A DNA stretch of 49,369 nucleotides from an uncultured Oscillospiraceae bacterium (GTDB lineage: Bacteria; Bacillota; Clostridia; Oscillospirales; Oscillospiraceae): positions 1-49,369 of the forward strand of contig CANQJZ010000013.1 of NCBI GenBank assembly GCA_947624385.1. The letters are read 5' to 3'. Below, piece by piece: positions 32,482-40,609 of the stretch. Numbering within the stretch: the stretch's first letter is position 1; each line of letters starts with the position of its first letter. The notes beneath the pieces are model-generated. The model was not told where the DNA came from. It was given only the letters and a program-made list of their open reading frames with translations, and made no database searches. The translations under genes and the position numbers were made by a program.

Positions 32482-32497
32482 CCCGCTTGCAAGCGGG
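32482..32497. promoter_or_regulatory. Perfect 16-bp palindrome in the 5' untranslated region of the gamma carbonic anhydrase gene
   Basis: CCCGCTTGCAAGCGGG lies about +8 to +23 of the predicted transcript. A 16-bp perfect palindrome in this place is typical of a repressor operator, but it could also act as a 5' stabilising hairpin. Confidence 0.5.
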
Positions 32498-32511
32498 TAT
32501 AGTATAGGGAA

Positions 32512-32540
32512 ATTATAAGGAAAACGCCGGTTGCTGTCAA
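32512..32540 (-). promoter_or_regulatory. Consensus sigma-A promoter of the gamma carbonic anhydrase gene
   Basis: Minus strand TTGACA (32540-32535), 17 bases, TATAAT (32517-32512): full consensus. Confidence 0.85.
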
Positions 32541-32559
32541 CCGCGGTCGGGAGTCAAAA

Positions 32560-33327
32560 ATGGCCTCTTGGGTACAGTATTGCATCGTCTGCCCCCTGGT
32601 GTTTCTGGGGGGATTCGTGGACGCCGTTGCCGGCGGCGGCGGGCTCATCTCCCTGCCGGCCTATCTCATCGCGGGACTGCCGGTACACATGAGCATCGGC
32701 ACCAATAAAATAAGCTCCGCCATGGGCACCACCGTCACCACCGTCAAGTTCTGGCGGGAGGGGTATATAAAGCCCCGGCTGTGCTTATTGTGCGCGGTGT
32801 TCGCGCTCATAGGCTCCGCGGCGGGGGCCAATCTGGCGCTGCTGGTGGACGATAAGGTCTTTCGCGTCATATTGCTGTTCGTGCTGCCGCTGACGGCGGT
32901 TTACGTGTTCAAAAGCAAGGCCATCGACGCCGCCGGAAAGGACCCCCTGCCCGCCGGGAAGACAACGGCCATCGCCTGTGCGCTGGCGCTGGGCATCGGG
33001 GTGTACGACGGGTTTTACGGACCCGGCACCGGCACGTTTTTGCTGCTGCTGCTCACAGGTCTTGCCCACATGAGCCTGAACGACGCCGCCGGGACCACCA
33101 AGGTCATCAACCTTTCCACCAACATCGCCGCGCTGGTGACGTATCTGGTCAACGGCCAGGTCCAGCTGCCCCTGGGGCTGACGGCAGGGCTGTTCGGTAT
33201 CGCGGGCAATTACCTGGGGGCCCGGTCCTTTACCGCCAAGGGCTCCAGGATCGTCAAGCCCCTCATAGGCGTTGTGCTGGGGGTGTTCTTCGTCCGCGTC
33301 GTGTACGAGACGTTTTTCGCATTTTAA
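32560..33327 (+). CDS. TSUP family (TauE/SafE) anion exporter
   Basis: A 255-residue membrane protein with eight predicted helices. It has the TSUP start GGFVDAVAGGGGLISLPAYLIAGLP, the following GTNKISSAMGTTVTTVKFWREG, and the second-half repeat GVYDGFYGPGTGTFLLLLLTG with GTTKVINLSTNIAALVTYL. These glycine-rich repeats are the family signature. Members export sulfite, sulfoacetate or other sulfur-containing organic anions; the substrate here cannot be told. The ribosome site is weak (CGGGAG). It is divergent from the gamma carbonic anhydrase gene, and the inverted repeat GGTTG/CAACC sits 20 bases before its start. The aro promoter lies just 13 bases downstream. Confidence 0.88.
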   Translation: MASWVQYCIVCPLVFLGGFVDAVAGGGGLISLPAYLIAGLPVHMSIGTNKISSAMGTTVTTVKFWREGYIKPRLCLLCAVFALIGSAAGANLALLVDDKVFRVILLFVLPLTAVYVFKSKAIDAAGKDPLPAGKTTAIACALALGIGVYDGFYGPGTGTFLLLLLTGLAHMSLNDAAGTTKVINLSTNIAALVTYLVNGQVQLPLGLTAGLFGIAGNYLGARSFTAKGSRIVKPLIGVVLGVFFVRVVYETFFAF

Positions 33328-33339
33328 ATCAAAAAATTA

Positions 33340-33368
33340 TTGACAATTATCGCATTACGCACTATAAT
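33340..33368 (+). promoter_or_regulatory. Consensus sigma-A promoter of the aromatic amino acid operon
   Basis: TTGACA (33340-33345), 17 bases, TATAAT (33363-33368), full consensus, 30 bases before a leader-peptide ATG. Confidence 0.92.
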
Positions 33369-33397
33369 GCCGGTGACAACACAAAGGAGCCATTTTT

Positions 33398-33454
33398 ATG
33401 CGTTTCGTTTTTTCCGCCAGCTTTTATCGTTCCTATTACTTTTTCGGAAGGTAA
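33398..33454 (+). CDS. Phe/Tyr-rich attenuator leader peptide
   Basis: An 18-codon open frame, MRFVFSASFYRSYYFFGR, with five Phe and three Tyr, including the block YYFF. It has its own ribosome site (AAAGGAG, 33383-33389), begins about 24 bases after the expected transcription start, and ends in TAA 43 bases before an intrinsic terminator. It precedes the shikimate/tyrosine operon. This is the arrangement of the E. coli pheL leader: a ribosome stalled at Phe or Tyr codons would favour an antiterminator. Too short for usual gene finders. The reading frame, codons and position are seen; attenuation is inferred. Confidence 0.85.
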   Translation: MRFVFSASFYRSYYFFGR

Positions 33455-33497
33455 TAGCGACAGGTGCTGCGGAAAAGCGTTCGACCAGAATCTACAG

Positions 33498-33529
33498 GCT
33501 GTGCGGCACATGCGCCGCACAGCTTTTTT
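33498..33529 (+). terminator. Attenuator terminator of the aro operon leader
   Basis: GCTGTGCGGC (33498-33507) and GCCGCACAGC (33514-33523) form a perfect 10-bp stem with six T's after it, 19 bases before the aroF start. It is between promoter and first gene, hence a conditional terminator. The alternative antiterminator pairing in 33455-33497 is not obvious by eye. Confidence 0.88.
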
Positions 33530-33548
33530 GTAAAGGAGAGTATTCCCC

Positions 33549-34553
33549 ATGATAACCGTCCTGAAACCCAATGCCACCGCCGAGCAGCGGGACCACCTCA
33601 TCCACTGGCTGGAGGGCCAGAACGTGCAGGTACACGTGTCCCAGGGCGACGAGTACACCATTCTGGGCCTGGTGGGCGACACGTCCCACATCGACATGGA
33701 GCTGCTGCAGAGCCTTGAGATCGTCCAGTCCGTGAAGCGGGTCAGCGAGCCGTTCAAAAAGTGCAACCGGAAGTTTCACCCGGAGGACACGGTGGTAAAC
33801 GCCGGAGGCGTCGCCATCGGCGGCGGACACTTCGCCGTCATCGCGGGACCATGCTCCGTGGAGACCCACGACCAGATCATCGGCATCGCCGAGAGCGTGA
33901 AGGCCAGCGGGGCCAAGCTTTTGCGGGGCGGCGCGTTCAAGCCCCGGACCAGCCCCTACGACTTTCAGGGCCTGCACGCCACGGGACTGGAGCTGCTGGC
34001 CGAGGCGAAAAAGGCCACGGGCCTGCCCATCGTGTCGGAGATCATGGACATGCGGGACCTGGACCTGTTCGCGGACGTGGACGTGATACAGGTGGGGGCA
34101 CGGAATATGCAGAATTTCGAGCTTCTGAAGGGTCTGGGCCGGACCGGCAAGACGATTTTATTGAAGCGCGGCCTTGCCAACACCATCAAGGAGCTTCTCA
34201 TGAGCGCCGAGTATATCATGGCCGGGGGCAACGAGAACGTGATACTGTGCGAGCGGGGCATCCGGACCTATGAGACGTACACCCGCAACACCCTGGACCT
34301 GTCGGCCGTGCCGGTGCTGCACGAGCTGAGCCACCTGCCCGTAGTCGTTGACCCCAGCCACGCCACCGGACATTCCAGTCTGGTGCCCTCCATGGCCCTG
34401 GCGGCCGCCGCGGCGGGGGCCGACGGCATCATGGTGGAGGTACACAACGACCCGCTGCACGCCCTGTGCGACGGGGCGCAGAGCCTGACGCCGGAGCAGT
34501 TCGACGGTTTGATGAAGCAGATAAACCGGGTGTTGGAGGCAATTCGGTCATGA
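33549..34553 (+). CDS. aroF: DAHP synthase (3-deoxy-7-phosphoheptulonate synthase), type I-beta with ferredoxin-like domain
   Basis: A 334-residue first enzyme of the shikimate pathway, joining phosphoenolpyruvate and erythrose 4-phosphate. Residues 1-70 form the ferredoxin-like regulatory domain found in Thermotoga-type enzymes (MITVLKPNATAEQRDHLIHWLEG), which confers Tyr/Phe feedback in known cases. The barrel follows, with FAVIAGPCSVETHDQ, GAKLLRGGAFKPRTSPYDFQG, VIQVGARNMQNF, LLKRGLANTIKE, CERGIRTYE and PVVVDPSHATGH. AAAGGAG precedes the ATG. First gene of the operon; its stop overlaps tyrA by ATGA. Confidence 0.95.
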   Translation: MITVLKPNATAEQRDHLIHWLEGQNVQVHVSQGDEYTILGLVGDTSHIDMELLQSLEIVQSVKRVSEPFKKCNRKFHPEDTVVNAGGVAIGGGHFAVIAGPCSVETHDQIIGIAESVKASGAKLLRGGAFKPRTSPYDFQGLHATGLELLAEAKKATGLPIVSEIMDMRDLDLFADVDVIQVGARNMQNFELLKGLGRTGKTILLKRGLANTIKELLMSAEYIMAGGNENVILCERGIRTYETYTRNTLDLSAVPVLHELSHLPVVVDPSHATGHSSLVPSMALAAAAAGADGIMVEVHNDPLHALCDGAQSLTPEQFDGLMKQINRVLEAIRS

Positions 34554-35383
34554 CAGTCGGCATCGTGGGCCTGGGCCTCATCGGCGGGTCCCTGGCCAAG
34601 GCGTACAAGCGCGACCCGGACGTGAAGGTCCTGGGCTGGAACCGCAGCCGGTCCACATTGGAATTTGCCATGCTGGACGGAGCCGTGGACGGGGTTTTAA
34701 CGGCGGAGAATTTGAAAACCTGCGACCTGGTGCTGATCGCCCTCTACCCCCAGGCGGCCATGGACTATATGAACGAGCACGCGGAGGATTTTTCCAAAAC
34801 CGGTATCGTCATGGACTGCGCCGGGGTGAAGCGGGCCATATGTGAGTTCGGCTTTGACCTGGCAAAAGCGCACGGCTTTACCTTCGTTGGCGGCCATCCC
34901 ATGGCCGGGACCCAGTTTTCCGGCTACAAATACGCCCGGGCCAATCTCTACGACCGCTCGCCCATGGTGGTAGTGCCGCCGGTATACGACGACCCGGACT
35001 TTCTGGCAAGGGTCAAGGCCCTTTTGAAGCCCGCCGGGTTCGGCCGCATCAGCGTGACCACCGCCCAGGACCACGACGAGATGATCGCCTTCACCTCCCA
35101 GATGTGCCACGTGGTGTCCAACGGGTACATCAAAAGTCCCACTGCCGCAAGGCACCGGGGCTTTTCCGCCGGGAGCTACAAGGATCTGACACGGGTGGCG
35201 TGGCTGAACCCCGGCATGTGGACCGAGCTTATTTTGGACAACCGGGACAATATGCTCGCCGAGATGGACGCGTTCATCGCCAGCATGCAGGCCTACCGGG
35301 ACGCCATCGCGGCGAACGACCACGACACGCTTTGCGCCCTGTTGGAGGAGGGCAAGCGCCGGAAGGAGGAGATCGACGGATGA
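34550..35383 (+). CDS. tyrA: Prephenate dehydrogenase
   Basis: A 277-residue NAD(P)-dependent enzyme that converts prephenate to 4-hydroxyphenylpyruvate for tyrosine. It has the dinucleotide-binding GIVGLGLIGGSLAKAY, VMDCAGVKR, the catalytic histidine in GGHPMAGTQFSG, and the helical C-terminal dimer domain with AFTSQMCHVVSNGYI. No ACT domain is attached, so feedback may act elsewhere. ATG 34550 overlaps the aroF stop. GGAGG lies 13 bases upstream. It is the only post-chorismate dehydrogenase here; no prephenate dehydratase (pheA) is in the operon. Confidence 0.93.
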   Translation: MTVGIVGLGLIGGSLAKAYKRDPDVKVLGWNRSRSTLEFAMLDGAVDGVLTAENLKTCDLVLIALYPQAAMDYMNEHAEDFSKTGIVMDCAGVKRAICEFGFDLAKAHGFTFVGGHPMAGTQFSGYKYARANLYDRSPMVVVPPVYDDPDFLARVKALLKPAGFGRISVTTAQDHDEMIAFTSQMCHVVSNGYIKSPTAARHRGFSAGSYKDLTRVAWLNPGMWTELILDNRDNMLAEMDAFIASMQAYRDAIAANDHDTLCALLEEGKRRKEEIDG

Positions 35384-36456
35384 AAACCGTACACGTACCC
35401 GTATCCGTGCCATACGACGTGGCCGTGGGGCCGGGGCTGCTGGACGGTCTGGGCCGGACGGTGAAAACCCTCTGCCCCGGGGCCAGCCGGTACGTGCTGG
35501 TGACCGACACCGGCGCGGGACCAAGCTGGGCGAAAAACGCGGAAAAGAGCCTGACCGACGAAGGGCTGCTCGGGGACACGTTTACCCTGCCACAGGGGGA
35601 GGCCAGCAAGACGGCCGCGAACCTCATCGACCTGCTGAATTTCGCCGCCGCCCGCCGCATGACCCGCTCGGACGTGTTCGTGGCCCTGGGCGGCGGCATG
35701 GTGGGCGACCTCACCGGTCTCGCCGCCGCCACATACATGCGGGGCGTGGCCTATATCCAGTGCCCCACAACGCTTCTCGCCGCCGTGGATTCCTCCGTGG
35801 GCGGCAAGACGGCCGTGGACCTGCCCGCGGGCAAGAATCTCATGGGGGCGTTCTGGCAGCCGCGGGCCGTGCTGTGCGACACGGACACGCTGGGGTCTCT
35901 GCCGGAGAACGTGTTCACCGCCGGGTGCGCCGAGGTCATCAAGACGGCGGTGCTGTTCGACCCGGCATTGTTCGACCTGCTGGACCGGGTCGGCAAGGGC
36001 TTCGACCGGGAGGCGGTCATCGCCCGGTGCGTAGAGCACAAGCGGGACGTGGTGGCGGAGGATGAGTTCGACACGGGCCGTCGGGCCCTTTTGAATCTGG
36101 GCCACACATTGGGCCACGCGGTGGAAGCGGAGAGCGGTTTCGGCCTGTCCCACGGCGAGGCCGTGGCCATCGGGCTGGCCGTGGTCTGCCGTGCCGCCGC
36201 CAAAAACGGCATTTGCGCCGCCGACGTGCCGGCGCGGGTGGACGGTATTCTGGATAAGTTCGGCCTGCCCACCCATACGGACGCGCCATTTCCCGCGCTG
36301 GCGGAGCGGATGCTCTCGGACAAAAAGCGCTCCGGGGGTAAGACAAGCGTCATTGGGGGCACGATCAACGTCATCGTGCCGGAGGCGATAGGCCGCTGTG
36401 TGATACGGCCCATGGGTACGAATGAGACGGCGGCGTTCATGAAAGCGGGGCTTTGA
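35380..36456 (+). CDS. aroB: 3-dehydroquinate synthase
   Basis: A 358-residue NAD- and metal-dependent enzyme forming dehydroquinate from DAHP. Clear motifs are VFVALGGGMVGDLTGLAAATYMRGV, QCPTTLLAAVDSSVGGKTAVDLPAGKNLMGAFWQP, GCAEVIKTAVLFD, LNLGHTLGHAVEAESG and LSHGEAVAIGLAVV, carrying the metal ligands Glu, His and His. It starts with ATGA overlapping tyrA, with GGAAGGAGG upstream, and is followed by aroA 1 base later. Third enzyme in a tightly coupled operon. Confidence 0.95.
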   Translation: MKTVHVPVSVPYDVAVGPGLLDGLGRTVKTLCPGASRYVLVTDTGAGPSWAKNAEKSLTDEGLLGDTFTLPQGEASKTAANLIDLLNFAAARRMTRSDVFVALGGGMVGDLTGLAAATYMRGVAYIQCPTTLLAAVDSSVGGKTAVDLPAGKNLMGAFWQPRAVLCDTDTLGSLPENVFTAGCAEVIKTAVLFDPALFDLLDRVGKGFDREAVIARCVEHKRDVVAEDEFDTGRRALLNLGHTLGHAVEAESGFGLSHGEAVAIGLAVVCRAAAKNGICAADVPARVDGILDKFGLPTHTDAPFPALAERMLSDKKRSGGKTSVIGGTINVIVPEAIGRCVIRPMGTNETAAFMKAGL

Positions 36457-36457
36457 G

Positions 36458-37681
36458 ATGAAGGCCATCATCCAGCCATCCCGCCTGGCCGGGACCATAC
36501 CGGCCATCGCCTCCAAAAGCCAGGCCCACCGGCTGCTCATTTGCGCGGCCCTGGCCGACAGGCCCACGGCCATCGCCTGCCCCACCCTCTCGGCGGATAT
36601 TATCGCCACAGCCGACTGTCTGCGGGCCCTGGGGGCGGATATCGTATACGAAAACGGCGGGTTCAGTGTAGCGCCGATAAATGCCGTGCCGGAGCGTCCC
36701 GCGCTGGACTGCGGCGAGAGCGGGTCCACCCTGCGGTTTTTGCTGCCGGTGGTGTGTGCCCTTGGCGCAGAAGCGACCATCAAAATGCACGGACGGCTGC
36801 CGGAGCGGCCATTGTCCCCCCTGTGGGAGGAGCTGGAGCGCCACGGAGCAAAATTATCCCGGCCCGCGCCGGATGAGATCGCCGTGGCGGGAAGGCTCAC
36901 GCCGGGGGACTATACCCTGGCCGCCAACGTGTCCTCCCAGTTCATCAGCGGACTGCTGTTCGCCCTGCCCCTGTTGGACGGGCCGAGCCGTATCGCCCTG
37001 ACGGGACATTTGGAGTCGGCGGCATACGTGACCATGACCGTGCGGGCGTTGGGGCTTTTCGGCGTGGAATGTCCCATGGGGGACAATGGCTTCACCGTGC
37101 CCGGCGGGTCCCGCTACGTCTCCCCCGGTCAGGCGGCGGTGGAGGGCGACTGGTCCAACGCCGCGTTCTGGGTCGTGGCGGACCACATCTGCGGCGGCAC
37201 GCTGCGCGTGACGGGGCTGGACCCGGATTCCCCCCAGGGGGATAAGGCGGTGACGGCGCTGGCGGCGCGTATCTCGGCGGGCGACAACCTGGTGGACTGC
37301 GCCGACGTACCCGACCTGGTGCCGGTCTTAAGCGTGCTGGCCGCCGTCAGCCCCGGGGTGACAAGATTTCAAAACGCCGGGCGGCTGCGGATAAAGGAGA
37401 GCGACCGGCTGGCCGTCACGGCAAAGCTGATAAGCGCCCTGGGCGGCGACGTGCAGGAGCTGGCCGACGGACTTATTATAACGGGAAAGCCCCGTCTTGC
37501 CGGCGGCGAGGCAGACAGCGCCAACGACCACAGGATCGCCATGAGCGCCGCCGTGGCGGCATTGGCATGTGAGGGGCCGGTCACGCTCCACGGGGCCGAG
37601 GCCGTAAACAAATCTTATCCCGCCTTCTGGGAAGATTTCGCCCGTCTGGGAGGCCGGATCACTTTGGAGGACGAACCATGA
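36458..37681 (+). CDS. aroA: 3-phosphoshikimate 1-carboxyvinyltransferase (EPSP synthase)
   Basis: A 407-residue two-domain EPSP synthase. It has the substrate-binding ASKSQAHRLLICAALA, DCGESGSTLRFLLPVV, the phosphate-binding AGRLTPGDYTLAANVSSQFISGLL, VEGDWSNAAFWVVA and the C-terminal RLRIKESDRLAVTAKLISALGG and NDHRIAMSAAVAAL. The N-terminal PEP loop has ESGST where the usual glyphosate-sensitive enzyme reads NAGTA, so it looks like a class II-type or divergent enzyme; sensitivity is not predictable from this alone. Gene spacing of 1 base to aroB and an ATGA overlap with aroC show coupling. Confidence 0.94.
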   Translation: MKAIIQPSRLAGTIPAIASKSQAHRLLICAALADRPTAIACPTLSADIIATADCLRALGADIVYENGGFSVAPINAVPERPALDCGESGSTLRFLLPVVCALGAEATIKMHGRLPERPLSPLWEELERHGAKLSRPAPDEIAVAGRLTPGDYTLAANVSSQFISGLLFALPLLDGPSRIALTGHLESAAYVTMTVRALGLFGVECPMGDNGFTVPGGSRYVSPGQAAVEGDWSNAAFWVVADHICGGTLRVTGLDPDSPQGDKAVTALAARISAGDNLVDCADVPDLVPVLSVLAAVSPGVTRFQNAGRLRIKESDRLAVTAKLISALGGDVQELADGLIITGKPRLAGGEADSANDHRIAMSAAVAALACEGPVTLHGAEAVNKSYPAFWEDFARLGGRITLEDEP

Positions 37682-38682
37682 GCAACAGCTTTGGCAGCCG
37701 CTACCGCTTCACCATTTTCGGCCAGTCCCACGCCCCCGCCATCGGCGTGACGATCGAGGGGCTTCCTTCCGGGTTCGCCCCGGACATGGACGCGCTGGGG
37801 GCCTTTCTGGCCCGCCGTGCGCCGGGGCACGGCAAGTACGCCACGGCCCGGAAAGAGGCCGACGCGCCGGAGTTCATCGCGGGGCTGGCGGACGGGCACA
37901 CCTGCGGCGCGCCGGTGACCGCCGTCATCCGCAACACCGACGCCCGCTCGTCGGACTACGACCAGCTGCGCCGGGTGCCGAGACCGGGCCACGCGGACTA
38001 CACCGCCTTCGTAAAATACGGACCTGCCCGGGACGTGGCCGGGGGCGGACAGTTCTCCGGCCGGCTCACCGCGCCGCTGTGCGTGGCGGGAGGGCTGGCG
38101 CTGCAGCTGCTGGCCCAGGAGGGCATCAGCGTCCGGGCCCGCGTTTTGTCCATCGGCGGCGAAACGGAGCCCGCCGCCGTGGAAGCGCTGCTGGAAGATG
38201 TCAAGGCCGCCGGGGATTCGGTGGGCGGCATCATTGAGTGCGTGGCCGAGGGCGTGCCCGCCGGTCTGGGCGAGCCCATGTTCGGCGGCATGGAGAATCG
38301 TATCGCCCAGGCGGTATTCGCCATACCCGCCGTGAAGGGCGTGGAGTTCGGCGCGGGCTTTGCCGTAGGCCATATGCGGGGCAGCGAGAACAACGACCCC
38401 TTCTATTTTGACGAGGCCGGTCCGGTCCGCACCCGGACAAATCACCACGGCGGTATTTTGGGCGGTATCACCAGCGGCATGCCCATCGTGTTCCGTGCCG
38501 CGTTCAAGCCCACCCCGTCCATCGGCATGGAACAGGACAGCGTGGACCTTTTCTCCCACGAGAACGTGAAGCTCACGGTCCAGGGCCGTCACGACCCATG
38601 CATCGTGCTCCGGGCCGTGCCATGCGTGGAGGCCGCCGCCGCCGCGGCCATTTACGACGCGTTGTTGGAAAGCAGGTGTTGA
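37678..38682 (+). CDS. aroC: Chorismate synthase
   Basis: A 334-residue FMN-dependent enzyme that makes chorismate from EPSP. Motifs: FTIFGQSHAPAIGVTIEGLPSG, LARRAPGHGKYATARKEAD, RPGHADYTAFVKYG, GGGQFSGRLTAPLCVAGGLA, GRHDPCIVLRAVP. It is slightly shorter than the usual 350-390 residues, as in several clostridia, but all flavin and substrate motifs are present. It overlaps aroA by ATGA and ends 1 base before the chorismate mutase gene. Confidence 0.95.
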   Translation: MSNSFGSRYRFTIFGQSHAPAIGVTIEGLPSGFAPDMDALGAFLARRAPGHGKYATARKEADAPEFIAGLADGHTCGAPVTAVIRNTDARSSDYDQLRRVPRPGHADYTAFVKYGPARDVAGGGQFSGRLTAPLCVAGGLALQLLAQEGISVRARVLSIGGETEPAAVEALLEDVKAAGDSVGGIIECVAEGVPAGLGEPMFGGMENRIAQAVFAIPAVKGVEFGAGFAVGHMRGSENNDPFYFDEAGPVRTRTNHHGGILGGITSGMPIVFRAAFKPTPSIGMEQDSVDLFSHENVKLTVQGRHDPCIVLRAVPCVEAAAAAAIYDALLESRC

Positions 38683-38683
38683 C

Positions 38684-38962
38684 ATGGACTTGAACGAACT
38701 GCGAGAAAAAATCGACGCGGTGGACCGGCAGCTCATCGCGCTGTTGGAGCAGCGGCTGGACGTGGCCGCCCAGATCGCCGCCTATAAAAAGGCCCACGGT
38801 CTGGCCGTGCTGGACCCGGGCCGTGAGGCGGCGAAAGTGGAGGCCGTCAAGGCCCAGTGCCGGCCCGAGACGGCGGAGCTTATCGGAGGGCTTTACGGCC
38901 CCATCATGGCCGCAAGCCGCGCCTATCAGGAAAGGCTGATGGAGGAACACGATGGGCAGTAA
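38684..38962 (+). CDS. Chorismate mutase, AroQ fold
   Basis: A 92-residue all-helical monofunctional chorismate mutase. Helix 1 is LNELREKIDAVDRQLIALLEQRLDVAAQIAAYKK, with the active-site Arg and Lys of the family, and a short helical C-terminus follows (LYGPIMAASRAYQERLME). It converts chorismate to prephenate, feeding tyrA in this operon. In many bacteria the same domain is fused to prephenate dehydratase or DAHP synthase; here it stands alone. It overlaps the next gene by 11 bases. Confidence 0.92.
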   Translation: MDLNELREKIDAVDRQLIALLEQRLDVAAQIAAYKKAHGLAVLDPGREAAKVEAVKAQCRPETAELIGGLYGPIMAASRAYQERLMEEHDGQ

Positions 38963-40178
38963 GAAATTCGGGCTGCTGGGCCGGACGCTGGGCCACAGCT
39001 GGTCGCCGCAGATACACGGCATGCTGGCCGATTACGGGTACGAGCTCTACGAGGTGGAGCCGGATGATTTGGACCGGTTTTTGCGGACCACGGACCTGGA
39101 CGGGATGAACGTGACCATCCCCTACAAAAAAGACGTGCTCACCTACTGCGCCCAGCTCTCCGACGCAGCGACACGCATCGGCAGCGTGAACACGCTGGTC
39201 CGCCGGTCTGACGGCTGGTACGGGGACAACACGGACTACACCGGCTTCCGGTATATCGTGGAGCGCTCCGGCGTGGATGTGGCGGGCAAAAAAACGCTGG
39301 TGTTCGGCACCGGCGGCGCGTCCCTGGCCGTAAAAGCGGCGCTGGCGGAGATGGGCGCAGACCCGATCGTGTCCGTGTCAAGGACCGGGGAAAATAATTA
39401 TGGTAACCTGGACAGGCATCGGGACGCGGCCATACTGGTCAATACCACACCCCTGGGGATGTTCCCCAACACCGGCGCAGCGCCCGTATCTGTCGCGGAC
39501 TTCCCCGCCTGTGAGGGGGTGTTCGACGTGGTGTATAACCCGCAGCGGACGGCGTTTTTGCTGGAAGCGGAAAAACTGGACATACCACACGCCGGGGGTC
39601 TCGGCATGCTGGTGGCCCAGGCGTGGCGCAGCGCGGAGCAGTTCGCGGGACATGAACTCCCCAAGGAAAAAATAGAAGAAATTATGTCAACTCTTTCCCG
39701 GCAGATGTCCAACATCGTTTTGATCGGCATGCCGGGTTGCGGCAAGTCCGCCGTGGGGCGGGCGCTGGCGAAGGCCCTGGACCGACCGTTTATCGACGCG
39801 GACGGTGAGATCGTGAAGGCGGCGGGCTGTTCTATCCCGGACATTTTCGCCGCGGAGGACGAGGCAGGCTTCCGGGCCCGGGAGACGGCGGCGCTGGCGG
39901 AGCTGGGCAAGGGCTCCGGGACAGTGCTGGCCACCGGCGGCGGGTGCGTCACCAGGGCGGAAAACTATCCCCTGCTGCACCAAAACGGCGTCATCGTGTG
40001 GCTCACCCGGGACCTTGCCAAGCTGCCCAAGGCAGGACGGCCGCTTTCACAGCAAAATTCCGCCGAGACCCTGTACGCGCAGCGGCGGGACAAATACGCC
40101 GCGTTCGCGGACATCACCGTGGACAACAACGGGCCGCTGGAGGACACCGTAACACACATTTTGGAGGCGCTCAAATGA
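38952..40178 (+). CDS. Shikimate dehydrogenase-shikimate kinase fusion
   Basis: A 408-residue fusion of two consecutive pathway enzymes. Residues 1-250 are AroE: GLLGRTLGHSWSPQIHGML, GMNVTIPYKKDVL with the catalytic Lys, GDNTDYTGF with the catalytic Asp, the NADP-binding TLVFGTGGASLAVKAAL, and GVFDVVYNPQRTAFL. From residue 252 follows AroK: VLIGMPGCGKSAVGRALAK (Walker A), FIDADGEIVKAAG, FRARETAAL and VLATGGGCVTRAENY. The product of the first half, shikimate, is the substrate of the second. An internal ATG at 39705 starts the kinase part but has no clear ribosome site, so a separate kinase is not expected. Confidence 0.94.
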   Translation: MGSKKFGLLGRTLGHSWSPQIHGMLADYGYELYEVEPDDLDRFLRTTDLDGMNVTIPYKKDVLTYCAQLSDAATRIGSVNTLVRRSDGWYGDNTDYTGFRYIVERSGVDVAGKKTLVFGTGGASLAVKAALAEMGADPIVSVSRTGENNYGNLDRHRDAAILVNTTPLGMFPNTGAAPVSVADFPACEGVFDVVYNPQRTAFLLEAEKLDIPHAGGLGMLVAQAWRSAEQFAGHELPKEKIEEIMSTLSRQMSNIVLIGMPGCGKSAVGRALAKALDRPFIDADGEIVKAAGCSIPDIFAAEDEAGFRARETAALAELGKGSGTVLATGGGCVTRAENYPLLHQNGVIVWLTRDLAKLPKAGRPLSQQNSAETLYAQRRDKYAAFADITVDNNGPLEDTVTHILEALK

Positions 40179-40609
40179 AAATACTTGTGATAAACGGGCC
40201 GAATCTCAACATGCTTGGCATCCGGGAACCGGGCATTTACGGCGAGCAGAGCTACGACGCGCTGGTGAAGTTCATCCAGGACGTTTGCAACCAGCACAGC
40301 GTGGAGGCGGAGTGCTTCCAGTCCAACCATGAAGGGGCCATCGTGGATAAGATACAGGCCGCCTATGGAGTCGTGGACGGCATCGTCATCAACCCCGCCG
40401 CCTACACCCACACCAGCGTGGCCATATTGGACGCGCTGAAGGCGGTGAGCATCCCGGCGGTGGAGGTACATCTGTCCGACGTGTCGGCAAGGGAGGCCTT
40501 TCGCCAGGTGTCCTACGCGGGGCTGGCATGCGAGAAGACATACGCCGGCCACGGCTTCGTCGGGTACCGGCTGGCGATCGAGTATCTGGTGGAGCACTAC
40601 GGAAAATGA
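40175..40609 (+). CDS. aroQ: Type II 3-dehydroquinate dehydratase
   Basis: A 144-residue type II dehydroquinase, last gene of the operon. It has VINGPNLNMLGIREPGIYG with the catalytic Tyr, SNHEGAIVDKIQ, the catalytic His in INPAAYTHTSVAILDAL, and VEVHLSDVSAREAFRQVSY. It acts between AroB and AroE, so the operon includes every step from DAHP to chorismate. It overlaps the aroEK fusion by ATGA. A hairpin follows at 40615. Confidence 0.95.
   Translation: MKILVINGPNLNMLGIREPGIYGEQSYDALVKFIQDVCNQHSVEAECFQSNHEGAIVDKIQAAYGVVDGIVINPAAYTHTSVAILDALKAVSIPAVEVHLSDVSAREAFRQVSYAGLACEKTYAGHGFVGYRLAIEYLVEHYGK

Noticed and set aside
33363-33548. A T-box or riboswitch in front of aroF
   Set aside because: No T-box sequence (GGTGG..CCGCG type), no known aptamer core; the Phe/Tyr leader peptide explains the terminator better.
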